A stretch of 64,000 nucleotides of DNA from Bacteroides bouchesdurhonensis (GCF_900155865.1 NZ_LT707006.1:343490-407489), one strand, 5' to 3'; numbered from the stretch's first letter, positions 7,862 through 16,823 are shown. Program-made: numbers and translations. The notes: generated by a model not told the origin, from the letters alone.

Positions 7862-10800
7862 TTATTTCTCCCCCAGGTGGTAGAGATACTGTTGCAGCAG
7901 CACCTTGTTCGAGGCCGGGTCCAGGTAATAGCTCCTTGTCAGCCGGTTGAAACCGTCGTACTCATGCCGGGTGGTGATTCCATTGGGATCGGTGACGGCT
8001 ACCACCCCTTGCAACGGTTCGTATTCGCAGGTGTATACGTTCGCTTCCGGTAAAGAAGCACGCAAAAGCTGCAGGGCCTGCAGCATGGCCGGGGCAGGCA
8101 CCATGTCTCCCGCCCAACCGTCTGCCCGGGCGGCATCCACTCCCATGGCGGCCAGCACCTCCGACCGTGTGGCATTCTCTATCATGGCAACCGGGAAGCG
8201 GCCCCGGTATCCCCAGAGATACGTAATGGGAGTTCCGTCCTTTCCCAGCACCTCAGCCACATTGTTATATAAGTCGTAAGCCGTATAGACCACCTCATCC
8301 CGAAATTCCGTTTCCCGGTCCGTCGCTGAAACCACCCTATCGGGCAGGCTTGTCCCTTCCCGGAAGAGGATACGGTTCTCTTTCCAGCTACCCCCTTCCG
8401 TATGCCGGTGCATCGAGAGGATTCCCGGGAATTGCCCGTCCAGATAATCATACTCGTCAATAGTGAGACCTTCATCACTGCGGACAGTAGTTATCTTACG
8501 GGGTTCCAGAGAAGTTCCCGGCAGATGGGAAAACTCATACTCGAATGTCTTATTTTCCTTGTAAGACTCAAACTCATAAGGAGGTTGCTCGCAGGGTACT
8601 TGCTCACGGATTTCTATGGTATATTCTTTTGTGAGGAATGTATACGACCCGGGATCCAGATAGAAGGTAGTCTGGGCCGGACCACCGTCTTGGGCAGGAT
8701 AGAACCTGCCGGCATTGAATACGTTATCCCACGAATATGCTCCCGGATTATCGAGGCAGACATCGGAACTGACAGAGATACGGCGTACCGGAATATCGAT
8801 ACTGACCACACCCCCCGTACCGGCATGTTCGTACTCATACTCCGTAGTAGATAAAAAGAAGCCGTTATCCTTGTAACGGTCCACCCGCTTGAGCTTTCCC
8901 GCCAGCCATTGGTCGTCGGACATGCCGGTGTATTCGTCCGCATGCTTTCCCGGATTGTTGGGAAGGGGGCATACGAGGCCTTTCAACTCGCTGTAAGAGT
9001 GGCTTAACAGGTAATCATTCACCTGTTTCTCTTTTTGGGCATAGTCCAGCCCGGGATCGTATTGGTCCCATTCCAGCACGTTGTTGTACTCATGGAAAGG
9101 CACATGGTAGACATACTCTGTCACGAGGGTGGAGCCGCCGCCTTCGATACTTTCCCTTACATTGCTGTAGAGCACGGGGCTTCCGTTGTGGAATGTGATC
9201 TCACCGACAGGATTGTTATGGATGACCGTCATAGTCTGGAGGTTGGTCGGGGAGAAAGGTACCAGCACGCTGGTCTGGTAATCCCGTTCGGTGATGATGT
9301 GCGGAATGGCCCCGCCTCCCCAGATGACTCCCCAGCCGATGGAGCCTTCCAGCCCGTAGCTGTATCTTTTGTGCACCGTCTTTTGCTCCTCGGGGTCGTA
9401 AGTGCGGATATGCTTGACACGAAGCCCGCCGACCGGACGCAGGTACATCGCGCCTTCTTCCTCCGGGCCCGGGTAGCCCATGGCGAAAGCTGCCTGGTTT
9501 CCTTCGTATTCAAAGTGGGTTTCCAGTCCTTGCGGGTCGGTGATCTGGATCAGCATGCCAAGGCTGGTCCAGGTGGCATTGGCCTCCCGGTTGGCTCCTT
9601 TGTAATCCAGCAGCAGGCGGATTGGCTGCCCGTCCTTGCTGTAAGCCAGGATCTTGCGGAAGCTGGGGACTGTATTGACGGCATGCCGGTTTTCCGGGCC
9701 GTTGCAGAATCCCCAATGGTCTACTACCCGGGTATCGATGGAAGGGACGTTCAGCCCGCCGTTATAATGGAACTTATACGTCTTTGTCTCCACCCCGGGT
9801 GCCGAGATGCTGACGGAATCCAGTTTGGTCAGGCTGGTATGGGGGTTGTAGGTGCTGAGGTGGAAACGGATGCTGCGCACCGGCTTTCCATGTTCGTCGG
9901 TCACTTCGATGGTATCGTATGCATCGTTCCAGTAGTCAGGACCGCCTACCGAATGGTAACTGATTTTCATCGTATTGCCCAGGAAACGGATGTCGGTCAG
10001 CCGGGGGACTTCAACGTCGTTGGGAAGGATGCTGCCCGAATTGTCAATGTAGAGGCCTTCGGAATAAACGGGGCTCAATTCCGCCTTATAATCATAATAG
10101 TAAGCTTCCGGGCCTGAGTTATAATCGGGCACCAGGGCATAGTTGTGTTCCTGGAGAGGAAAATGTTCGGTCAGGTTATACCCGTCTTCGGCGGCGTTCT
10201 TGTTGATGATTACTTCTCCGAGACCCATGCAGCCTTTGTTGGTCCCGGTTGACTGGTGGGGAAGGATATCGTATTCGAAGGTTACGGACGGGGTGGTCCG
10301 GTGTGGCGACCGGATGCCGGTACAGTGCCAGCGGTTGATGGTTTGGGTATAGAAGACTTTCTCCACTACGCCGTCGAACTCATAATAGTATCCTTTATCG
10401 TCGGTGATGGTCATTTTGTCGCTTCTATCCCAGTTTACCACATCGTTGGTGCGGGGCAGGTGACCATGGGGCTGCCCTGGTAGAGCATGTAGCCGCTGCC
10501 TCCTGCGTGGGGCAGGCTGTAGGTAAAACGGTCGGGCTGGCTGTCGCGGATGCCGCGGACAACCTCGTCCATAAAGTTGATCCGGTCCATTCTCGAAGCT
10601 CCGGGAGGGGTACCGCGGTGGTAGCTGCCCTCGCGCAGCCAGCCGTAATTGCCGGTGTCGTCCGTACCGCGGATCTCACGGCTGACGGTGGGCTCGAGGC
10701 TGAGGGACCAGTTGGTGCCGGCAAGGCCGCTGCCGTCATGGGGCTTGAGGCCGGAGGCGTGGTAGGACAGGGTGACGGGGAGCGTGATGTCTCCCGCGAC

Positions 10801-11031
10801 GATCTCATAAAGGGGGATGCGGATGTCAGGTACCCCGGTGCAATGGTCCACCGGATAGGAATGGAATTTGTCCAGAACGGCCGCTTCGGGGGAAACGGGG
10901 AAGATCTGGGGCATGTCCAGCTTGACCACCTGGCCGAAGGTCGGCACCAGGGGAAGGCATGCGAGGACAAGAAGCCGGAAGAATTGTTCGGGAAGCCGGA
11001 GCTTGTTATTTTTGGTAGGATTGGTTTTCAT
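7862..11031 (-). pseudogene. SpvB-like/RHS partner protein, frameshifted near 10440
   Basis: Two frames form one gene. The 5' piece (10435-11031, ATG 11031) has a signal peptide ending in PTFGQ and a region VPDIRIPLYEIVAGDITLPV...SGLAGTNWSLS that matches the start of SpvB/TcB-type proteins. It ends out of frame at TGA-overlapping codons (PAPTMW). The 3' piece (7862-10441) continues with NDVVNWDRSDKMTITDDKG in the next frame and ends in YD-like repeats without a toxin tip. The intact paralogue at 58058-61732 has the same plan in one frame, so a one-base change in one of the CCCC runs just upstream is likely. GC is visibly higher than in the surrounding genome. Confidence 0.75.
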
Positions 11032-11203
11032 AAGATGTTGTTTTTTATAAATTGAATAATGGGTTGTTTAATGAATATCGGTAAACGGTCCCCCTGATGG
11101 AACAGGGCCTGTATCCACAGGGGGATGGTACCGGTGTTGGTGTCTTGAATCTGTTTACAGAATTCAATGACTTGGCCTGTTGAATGCTTGCCCTGTTAGG
11201 ATG

Positions 11204-11305
11204 CTACAGGTTCATGGCATTGGCACCTAACGCTCCGAGCACTGCCGAAGCCACAGCGATAATCGCTTTCAGGACGATATCCCATACGGATTTTTTCATT
11301 GGCAT
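11204..11305 (-). CDS. 33-residue hydrophobic peptide heading the left RHS locus
   Basis: The peptide is 33 residues: a short charged start, WDIVLKAIIAVA, then a small-residue helix (SAVLGALGANAMNL). It is almost identical to the peptide at 61848-61949 from the Trp onward, with only conservative changes, and both sit a few hundred bases upstream of an SpvB-like/RHS pair. The start at ATG 11305 is fixed by AAAGGAGGT with 8-nt spacing; an ATG two codons inside is less well placed. The pattern resembles the short Bacteroidetes 'smalltalk' proteins. A single membrane helix is likely; function unknown. Confidence 0.8.
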   Translation of the reverse strand: MPMKKSVWDIVLKAIIAVASAVLGALGANAMNL

Positions 11306-11313
11306 GGTCGTAC

Positions 11314-11322
11314 ACCTCCTTT
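11314..11322 (-). promoter_or_regulatory. Perfect Shine-Dalgarno site of the 33-residue peptide
   Basis: AAAGGAGGT on the minus strand, 8 nt before ATG. Such complete anti-16S complementarity is unusual in Bacteroides, whose genes mostly lack a Shine-Dalgarno sequence; the larger genes here show none as strong. Confidence 0.8.
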
Positions 11323-11551
11323 CCGGTGGTTTTTAATAGTTGTTTTAATTTACGTTCAATAGTAGTCTCCAAGAGTGTAGGATGTTCTTTTATGTTACAA
11401 ATTGAGTGTACTGTTCCCCGTCATGGCGGAAGCATCCGTCATGATAAATAGATAATATGGTTATTTACAGTGGCTTATCTACTTGGTGAAGTTCTACAGT
11501 CTTCGACCGTTCAATCAAGTCATTCTTACACTTTGTGCTGGCGAATAAATC

Positions 11552-11827
11552 TTACAGGGACGGGAACGGGGGAGGGCGGCACTGTTGCCGATAAAGTTTC
11601 CATTGGTTCGGATGGACATTATTAAGCAAGGCATTTGCGGCAGTACGCGAATACGCCTGAATGGGCAGTGCTCCGGCTTGCCCTTTGACGGCAGGAGGCA
11701 AGGCTGGCGTTTCCTTTTTGAAGAAGGGGTGCCCGGTTGTCCTATGAATGGTTAATTTGTACATGATGTTATTATTATTAGGGTGTTTATTGTTTATAAT
11801 ATCTGTTTTATTTCCGGCTGTCGCCAC
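11552..11827 (-). CDS. Possible small ORF in the left RHS leader
   Basis: Up to 91 codons, with an internal ATG beginning MYKLTIHRTTGHPFFKK that may be the better start. Proline-rich and basic, no family, no signal peptide or membrane segment. It lies between the consensus promoter at 12127-12157 and the 33-residue peptide gene, on the transcribed strand. It has no counterpart in the right locus, so it may be chance coding in GC-richer DNA. Confidence 0.25.
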   Translation of the reverse strand: MATAGNKTDIINNKHPNNNNIMYKLTIHRTTGHPFFKKETPALPPAVKGQAGALPIQAYSRTAANALLNNVHPNQWKLYRQQCRPPPFPSL

Positions 11828-11987
11828 ATGGTCTTGCGCATAAGCCCGGCAGGAACGGTGCAGGCGGCCGGAATATGGAAGCCGTATAATAAGTATTACT
11901 AACGGGACCGTAAAAAATCCGATGGGAGCGGGATTTTTAACAGGATTTATTTCCGGGGCTGCCGGGCAACTCCAAGATGACGGCGGA

Positions 11988-12020
11988 TTATGGGTCAGGT
12001 TTCATAGGGGGTCCTCCTTT
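11988..12020 (-). promoter_or_regulatory. Possible leader peptide (MKPDP) with strong ribosome site
   Basis: On the minus strand AAAGGAGG (12013-12020) is followed at 7 nt by ATG AAA CCT GAC CCA TAA (12005-11988). About 50 nt further on, AAAAATCC and GGATTTTTT can pair into a weak hairpin ending in a T run. A five-codon ORF behind a site this strong suggests a leader or attenuator; only the layout is seen. Confidence 0.35.
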
Positions 12021-12126
12021 CTTAATGGCTAAAATGGTTAGCATGTTAGTATATATGACTCGTATACCGGTTTGCGGATCACAGATCTATTTATTATGGA
12101 CACTAACCGTACACGTTATTACAATG

Positions 12127-12157
12127 CAAATATACTAACTATATTGTGAATGCCAAA
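12127..12157 (-). promoter_or_regulatory. Consensus Bacteroides promoter of the left RHS locus
   Basis: TTTG (12157-12154), a spacer of exactly 19 bp, then TATATTTG (12134-12127), matching the Bacteroides sigma-ABfr consensus TTTG-N19-TAnnTTTG. It reads leftward into the roughly 800-nt leader, the 33-residue peptide and the RHS genes. Confidence 0.75.
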
Positions 12158-12634
12158 TATAATATTAGTATTTTATACTATTTAACTAATAACTATTAGC
12201 TAAATAATAGCATACGTAAGCATAATACGCCAATAAATCTAAAGAGGTTATTGCCATAACAGGATGATTGCTAACAGAAAACTAACAATAGCGGATTGTC
12301 CGAAGCATGGGAATAAGATATTAAAGCCCGGACAGGATATTGGATGGCTGGGGAGGGGATATCTTACTATGAAGCAGCAATTAACTACGACTGCTAAGCA
12401 TTATAAAACGGTTATTTTATTGTCATTTGTCACTTTTAAGTGTTATATCCCTGATAACCAACGGTAAATTGGTGACAATAGAGTGGTGACAATAGGGTGA
12501 CAACAGACATTTGCAGCATTTCTATTGTCACTTTCATTTTGCTGTTTAGCAACAGGACACACTGGCAGTCATGTGTTTAAGATGCTATTATAAGAATAGG
12601 GGGATTAGGGCATCTTACAGCCATTCCATGCGTT
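12158..12634. other. Intergenic DNA without a convincing gene
   Basis: Between the two back-to-back consensus promoters I see only the GTGACAATAG motif cluster at 12471-12531. A 67-codon plus-strand frame at 12264-12467 has no start signal and no recognisable features. Confidence 0.6.
12471..12531. repeat. Cluster of GGTGACAATAG motifs
   Basis: GGTGACAATAG occurs at 12471 and 12485, GGTGACAACAG at 12496, and the inverse CTATTGTCAC at 12522-12531. The copies are too close to be chance and lie upstream of both flanking promoters, so a protein-binding site is possible. Confidence 0.5.
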
Positions 12635-12665
12635 TTTGGGGAAAATCATAGCCGTGCTATCTTTG
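12635..12665 (+). promoter_or_regulatory. Consensus promoter reading no ORF
   Basis: TTTG (12635-12638), 19-bp spacer, TATCTTTG (12658-12665). Downstream there is no plus-strand ORF of useful length before the convergent gene ending at 13012, only GC-mixed sequence and then the 22-bp repeat array. A short non-coding transcript of 200-330 nt is the simplest reading. Confidence 0.5.
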
Positions 12666-12869
12666 CATTGCTTGTTTTGGGGGGAGCGGACAGACGTTTT
12701 GACTCACCATTACCCTCACTCAGAAAAAGCGGAAAGGGCCGCGGAAAGAACACGGGAGAATAGGGAAGAAGAGAACCTTGAAGAAATACATGGAAACAGA
12801 TTAAGGCTAAGATAACATGAATTTAGTTCATGCCGCTATTTCATATTATAATACAAGTTTCATATATTC

Positions 12870-12950
12870 GAAACTATTAGTTTCACTCTTTGAAACCTTT
12901 AGTTTCTCGGTGTGAAACTATTAGTTTCACCGTATGAAACTAATAGTTCG
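12870..12950. repeat. Four palindromes at exact 22-bp spacing
   Basis: GAAACTATTAGTTTC-type 15-bp near-palindromes start at 12870, 12892, 12914 and 12936, each 22 bp apart (two helical turns). The spacers differ; the fourth copy is degenerate in its right half. A partial half-site lies just upstream. The array sits 3' of the anti-sigma-like gene and downstream of the orphan plus-strand promoter. Confidence 0.9.
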
Positions 12951-13011
12951 ACTATATCTTTTATACTTAGTCTTTTCTATCTTATCAGTTAGAGACATTT
13001 ACTTACTATCT

Positions 13012-13587
13012 CTATCTAGATTGTACAGTCATTAGCAAATGAATCGGATAATTATCTTCGGCAACAGTCATTCCATTTGCTGCATAACAATCGCTTTCCG
13101 GGTCCGGCATACTCATTTGTGGCTGCAAAAACTCAGGAGATATCAGAACCGGTACTGCCTGTCTGTTTGTTTTTTCATTTTGAGTAGCCACTTTTTTTGA
13201 AGACACAAGTTTTTCTACGTTTTGAGTAGCGGTTAATACCTTCATTGGCTGCGTTTCTACTTTTTGATATACAGTATCTATCTTTTCGTGTACGACGATT
13301 ACTGTATCCGTAATAGCCAACCGATTATCCAGCTGTGATTCTTGTCCACCCGAAAAAGCATAACCGATTATCCAGCCTAACAAACAGGCAGCAGTCAGCC
13401 ACCAAGGGGAAATTCGCAACTTTTTCTTTTGATTTTGCTTTTCCCTGATAGACTCCATAACAAAAGAAAAAGAGACAGGAGAATAATCCACCTTTTCCTG
13501 TTCATATTGTTTCTTCGCAGAACGAATCAACCGTTGTATTTCCTGTGATTCTTCCAATCTTTCTAAATCATCATTTTTCATAATCAC
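13012..13587 (-). CDS. Single-span membrane protein paired with the ECF sigma factor (anti-sigma candidate)
   Basis: 191 residues: a charged cytoplasmic N-terminus of about 68 residues (with SRE/QE-rich helices), one membrane helix around WWLTAACLLGWIIGYAF, and an outer region of about 100 residues without a known fold. The gene overlaps the sigma factor gene by 17 bp, so the two are co-translated. Topology and position fit an anti-sigma factor, but the zinc-binding HxxxCxxC motif of the usual family is absent, so this is inference. A second ATG lies two codons into the frame. Confidence 0.65.
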   Translation of the reverse strand: MIMKNDDLERLEESQEIQRLIRSAKKQYEQEKVDYSPVSFSFVMESIREKQNQKKKLRISPWWLTAACLLGWIIGYAFSGGQESQLDNRLAITDTVIVVHEKIDTVYQKVETQPMKVLTATQNVEKLVSSKKVATQNEKTNRQAVPVLISPEFLQPQMSMPDPESDCYAANGMTVAEDNYPIHLLMTVQSR

Positions 13588-14176
13588 TTGTTTGGGGGTT
13601 ATAGTTAGATAATGAATGCTGCAATATTCTTAATGTATAAAATAAACGGGATTTCACTGTTCCCTCGGGACAATGGAGCACTTGTGCAATTTCCTGGACC
13701 GAAAGTTCCTCTTCATATCGAAGAGTATACGCTGCCCGTTGCTCGTCTGTCAGGCTTGTGAGGACCTTTTTCAATTGTTCATTAAACACTTGCCGATCAT
13801 AAACAGTCTCAAATTCCGGAGAAACGCAATAATCTTTTTCTTCCATATAGGACTGTTGAGACATATATTCTTCTACAATCTCACGATGTCGATATTCATT
13901 TTTACAGAGATTGTACGCCATAGAGAAAACCCATGTAGAAAAACATTTTCCTTGTTGATAACTGTCTCTTGCTTCATAAATACGAAGAAACAATTCCTGT
14001 AGAAAATCATCTGCCAAAGCTGCATTTCCGGAAAACATCCGCATGAAGAATCCCTTCAGCCGGGGAGCGTATCGCCCATAAAGCTCTTCAAAGGCTTTTT
14101 CATTCCTCCTGGTGGCAAACCGCTCCATGAGTTGCTCGTCCGTTTCGTCGCGTTTGAAAGTTCTGAACAACCTCAT
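13571..14176 (-). CDS. ECF-type RNA polymerase sigma factor
   Basis: 201 residues. Region 2 runs from about residue 15 to 90 (FEELYGRYAPRLKGFFMRM, DDFLQELFLRIYEARD, FSTWVFSMAYNLCKNEYR), followed by an acidic linker and region 4 (LTDEQRAAYTLRYEEELSVQEIAQVL, GTVKSRLFYTLRIL). It therefore redirects RNA polymerase to a small regulon. Its ATG overlaps the stop of the upstream gene (ATGA) and its end overlaps the membrane partner, so all five genes from 16694 to 13012 form one operon. Finding the sigma gene downstream of two exported proteins is unusual and suggests they are its sensors or its targets. Confidence 0.9.
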   Translation of the reverse strand: MRLFRTFKRDETDEQLMERFATRRNEKAFEELYGRYAPRLKGFFMRMFSGNAALADDFLQELFLRIYEARDSYQQGKCFSTWVFSMAYNLCKNEYRHREIVEEYMSQQSYMEEKDYCVSPEFETVYDRQVFNEQLKKVLTSLTDEQRAAYTLRYEEELSVQEIAQVLHCPEGTVKSRLFYTLRILQHSLSNYNPQTSDYEK

Positions 14177-15429
14177 GGTTCCACTCCGTCTATAAGTTTC
14201 TGAAATTCGTCCCTTCTATCTACTATTTTATCAACAGCTTCTCCTTTCTCTTTCATCTCCAATTGACGGGCCATTACTGCTTCTATCATTTTCTCATCTT
14301 CAGTAGTAGCTTTAGAAGAACGAGTATGATCCAAAATACCCTGCAACAGATTCTTTAACTTCGCATATTGGTTTTTATCCCCACTTATACGATAGAATTG
14401 TAACAATGGTGCAAAGGAGATGATATAATTCCAATTAGCAGCCATAGTGTATGTAATCCCCGGATGATAGCATGACCACGGACGACGCAAATAATCTAAT
14501 AAATAAACCTGCTCATAATTCTTTCTCGCAACCGCTATGTTATTATATGGCTTCAATGAATACTTTAATACTAATCCTTCGGGATATAACTTGCTCTTCA
14601 AAGCTTCTAATAGATCCTTCTGAAATACAAATTGGCTAAAATACACTGGACGTTTCTCTTTTTCCAAAAAATATTCCGCTCTGGGTGCTATCTTTTTACT
14701 ATCTGAAAAGATTTTTGGATCTACACCCTGCTTCTCCCCAAACCCCTTGCCTTGTTCGGGATTCATCAAATCGATCGAAGATATGATCTCAATATCCTCA
14801 AACAAACCTAAACCATATTGAAGCAAATAATGATAAAACAAACTCGAAGCGGGTTCGGAGACAAGTACCGCATTCTTCTCCAGACCGGCTAACTCATTGT
14901 AACAATAGGAGAGAAGATCGGAAGAAAACAAACCACTTTTGTACCATTCACGAGCTAACTCTTTCATCTTTTCTATCTGATGCATCTCGTAACAATAACG
15001 TATGTCATCCAGAAAATCCCGTTCACAAGTGCGTTTTAAAGAAAGTATCTGTTGATGAATGCGTTCCTGTTCCAGAGAATCACTGTTCTGTACAAGCAAA
15101 TAACGATAGTAAACGCGAGTATCAGGAATATACTTCTTCATTCTTTTTATACATGTACCCAGTTCCTTTTGAAATTCCTGTTTCTTTGAAGAATCCTCTT
15201 CCGTTTGCCACATCGCAAAACAGGCGTACGCATAGTTATCCCAGGTCTTTTCATTCCTTTTATCTTTCTTCAATTCCATTTGCCAGGCTTCCTTCTGCGT
15301 TTGATACCAGGATATCCCTAAAGGTATAGGATATCCCATCAAAGATATTTCCAGACGCTCTGTATTCTGTGCAGTTGCCACTTGCTCAAAAATGCTGAGA
15401 AAGAATAATAAGTAGATAAGTCGCCTCAT
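14173..15429 (-). CDS. Exported protein of unknown function, paralogue of the next gene
   Basis: 418 residues from ATG 15429, chosen because MRRLIYLLFFLSIFEQVATAQ is a clean signal peptide; the frame is open 22 codons further up but that would overlap the previous gene. Helical, charged, no catalytic motif I know. The C-terminal half matches its upstream neighbour: EGLVLKYSLKPYNNIAVARKN against EGLLMRYFSKPYDNLAVMRRN. Stop overlaps the sigma-factor ATG. Family unrecognised; probably a periplasmic or outer-membrane-facing partner of the sigma/anti-sigma pair. Confidence 0.8.
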   Translation of the reverse strand: MRRLIYLLFFLSIFEQVATAQNTERLEISLMGYPIPLGISWYQTQKEAWQMELKKDKRNEKTWDNYAYACFAMWQTEEDSSKKQEFQKELGTCIKRMKKYIPDTRVYYRYLLVQNSDSLEQERIHQQILSLKRTCERDFLDDIRYCYEMHQIEKMKELAREWYKSGLFSSDLLSYCYNELAGLEKNAVLVSEPASSLFYHYLLQYGLGLFEDIEIISSIDLMNPEQGKGFGEKQGVDPKIFSDSKKIAPRAEYFLEKEKRPVYFSQFVFQKDLLEALKSKLYPEGLVLKYSLKPYNNIAVARKNYEQVYLLDYLRRPWSCYHPGITYTMAANWNYIISFAPLLQFYRISGDKNQYAKLKNLLQGILDHTRSSKATTEDEKMIEAVMARQLEMKEKGEAVDKIVDRRDEFQKLIDGVEP

Positions 15430-15446
15430 ATTTCTTATCGGTTTAC

Positions 15447-16694
15447 TCAGGAATTGATACTTTTCAAATACTGCTCCCGTACTTCCTTGGTACAAGATTT
15501 CGCATCGTCGATAACAGTCCGCAGAATTGAATACAGTTTATCATAATGATTATGATCTTCGGACTCTTTGTAAAATTGCAACAGAGCTTTAAGGGCAGGG
15601 ATATAATAAAGATTAAGTCCTTCATTTACTTTAGGATCAAAGGCTGACACAGCAAACGTTTGAGGATAAAAAGACTCACGTAGATAATCCATTAAATACA
15701 CGTTCTCAAAGTTCCGCCGCATGACTGCCAGATTATCATAAGGTTTGGAGAAATATCTCATCAACAATCCTTCAGAATGCAAATTATCTTTAAGAGCATT
15801 TTTAGCCATTTCATCCATTGTTATCGTAAAATAAATAGGCCGATTGCTATACTTAGCAAAATGTTCTATCACTCCTTTGAGTTCTCTGGAGTAGCTTTTC
15901 ATAAAGTCACCGGGCGAAGCATATGAGATTGTATCATTTTCTGCCTTTCTATATTTAGGTATCCCCAACTCTTCAGTTACTTTATCTATAGAAAAGGAGT
16001 TGGTCAAGAAAGGATACATAATAATCTTCTTATCCGCAAACTGGTCTTTTACACTCTGAAGTACCCTAACACCGTACAAATCAAAGCACCCCCCCATAAA
16101 AATAATAGCATTTTTCTCTGCCGAAGCTAACTCATTATAGGCAAAGTTCAGTTGCTGGGGAGGAAATTCTCCGGATTCATACCAACGTTTACAGATCTCT
16201 TTCAACCGTTTTTCATCTCTCAATGATACAGCCACATAAGTAGGATAATGTAAGACAGCATCAGGCCATTTCTCTATGATCTCGTCAAATGACATTCTCT
16301 GTTCACCCGGCTTAATATTCGAGTTCCGCGTAATAGCATAAGTAGCAGTATTAGGTATATTTTGCTTCATACCTTCCAGCATTTCATCCATTTCCTTTTG
16401 GATATCCGAGTCCGGAACCGGATACTTTACCGATGGTTTCATTGACTGCATCAATGAAACACTTTTAAGTATTTGAAGTACTCCCGAATATTCCAGCCAT
16501 GCTCTTTCGTCTTTAGGGTTATCTTTCACTTTTTGTTTTGCTTGGTCCAGCTTATCACGCATAGTTTTTACAACCTTTGCAATTGAGTCCGGAGATAATA
16601 TGTTGTCATTTAAAGCCGACTCAACTTGAGAATATGACAGTGTAGTGTAACAACAAAACAGGATAAACAACAGATATTTGATAGTTTTCATCAT
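15447..16694 (-). CDS. Exported protein of unknown function, first gene of the ECF operon
   Basis: 415 residues with a signal peptide (MMKTIKYLLFILFCCYTTLSYSQ). An N-terminal helical part with NPKDERAWLEYSGVL is followed by a central region with FMGGCFDLYGVRVLQ and the shared C-terminal block NRPIYFTITMDEMAKNAL. The downstream gene is a diverged duplicate (about 18 bp gap). The central part, predicting a strand and then GGCFDLYGV, could be a degenerate alpha/beta domain, but I cannot assign a function. Confidence 0.8.
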   Translation of the reverse strand: MMKTIKYLLFILFCCYTTLSYSQVESALNDNILSPDSIAKVVKTMRDKLDQAKQKVKDNPKDERAWLEYSGVLQILKSVSLMQSMKPSVKYPVPDSDIQKEMDEMLEGMKQNIPNTATYAITRNSNIKPGEQRMSFDEIIEKWPDAVLHYPTYVAVSLRDEKRLKEICKRWYESGEFPPQQLNFAYNELASAEKNAIIFMGGCFDLYGVRVLQSVKDQFADKKIIMYPFLTNSFSIDKVTEELGIPKYRKAENDTISYASPGDFMKSYSRELKGVIEHFAKYSNRPIYFTITMDEMAKNALKDNLHSEGLLMRYFSKPYDNLAVMRRNFENVYLMDYLRESFYPQTFAVSAFDPKVNEGLNLYYIPALKALLQFYKESEDHNHYDKLYSILRTVIDDAKSCTKEVREQYLKSINS

Positions 16695-16823
16695 TTACTC
16701 TTTTTTAATTCGACATTGTTTTCAATAGAACGGTACCGACAAAGCATACACGCAAAGAAAGGAAACGTTCAAACAAAACAGTATTTTCTTTAAAAAAAAG
16801 AGAACTAACACTTAATTCGATCA

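Noticed and set aside
9035..10117. Plus-strand frame of 360 codons opposite the SpvB-like partner
   Set aside because: Shadow of a GC-rich minus-strand gene; the sequence has no recognisable domain.
12264..12467. 67-codon plus-strand frame
   Set aside because: No promoter, no ribosome site, no recognisable sequence; runs into the GTGACAATAG cluster.
12870..12950. CRISPR array
   Set aside because: Period is only 22 bp with about 7-bp spacers and palindromic units; no cas genes in the window.
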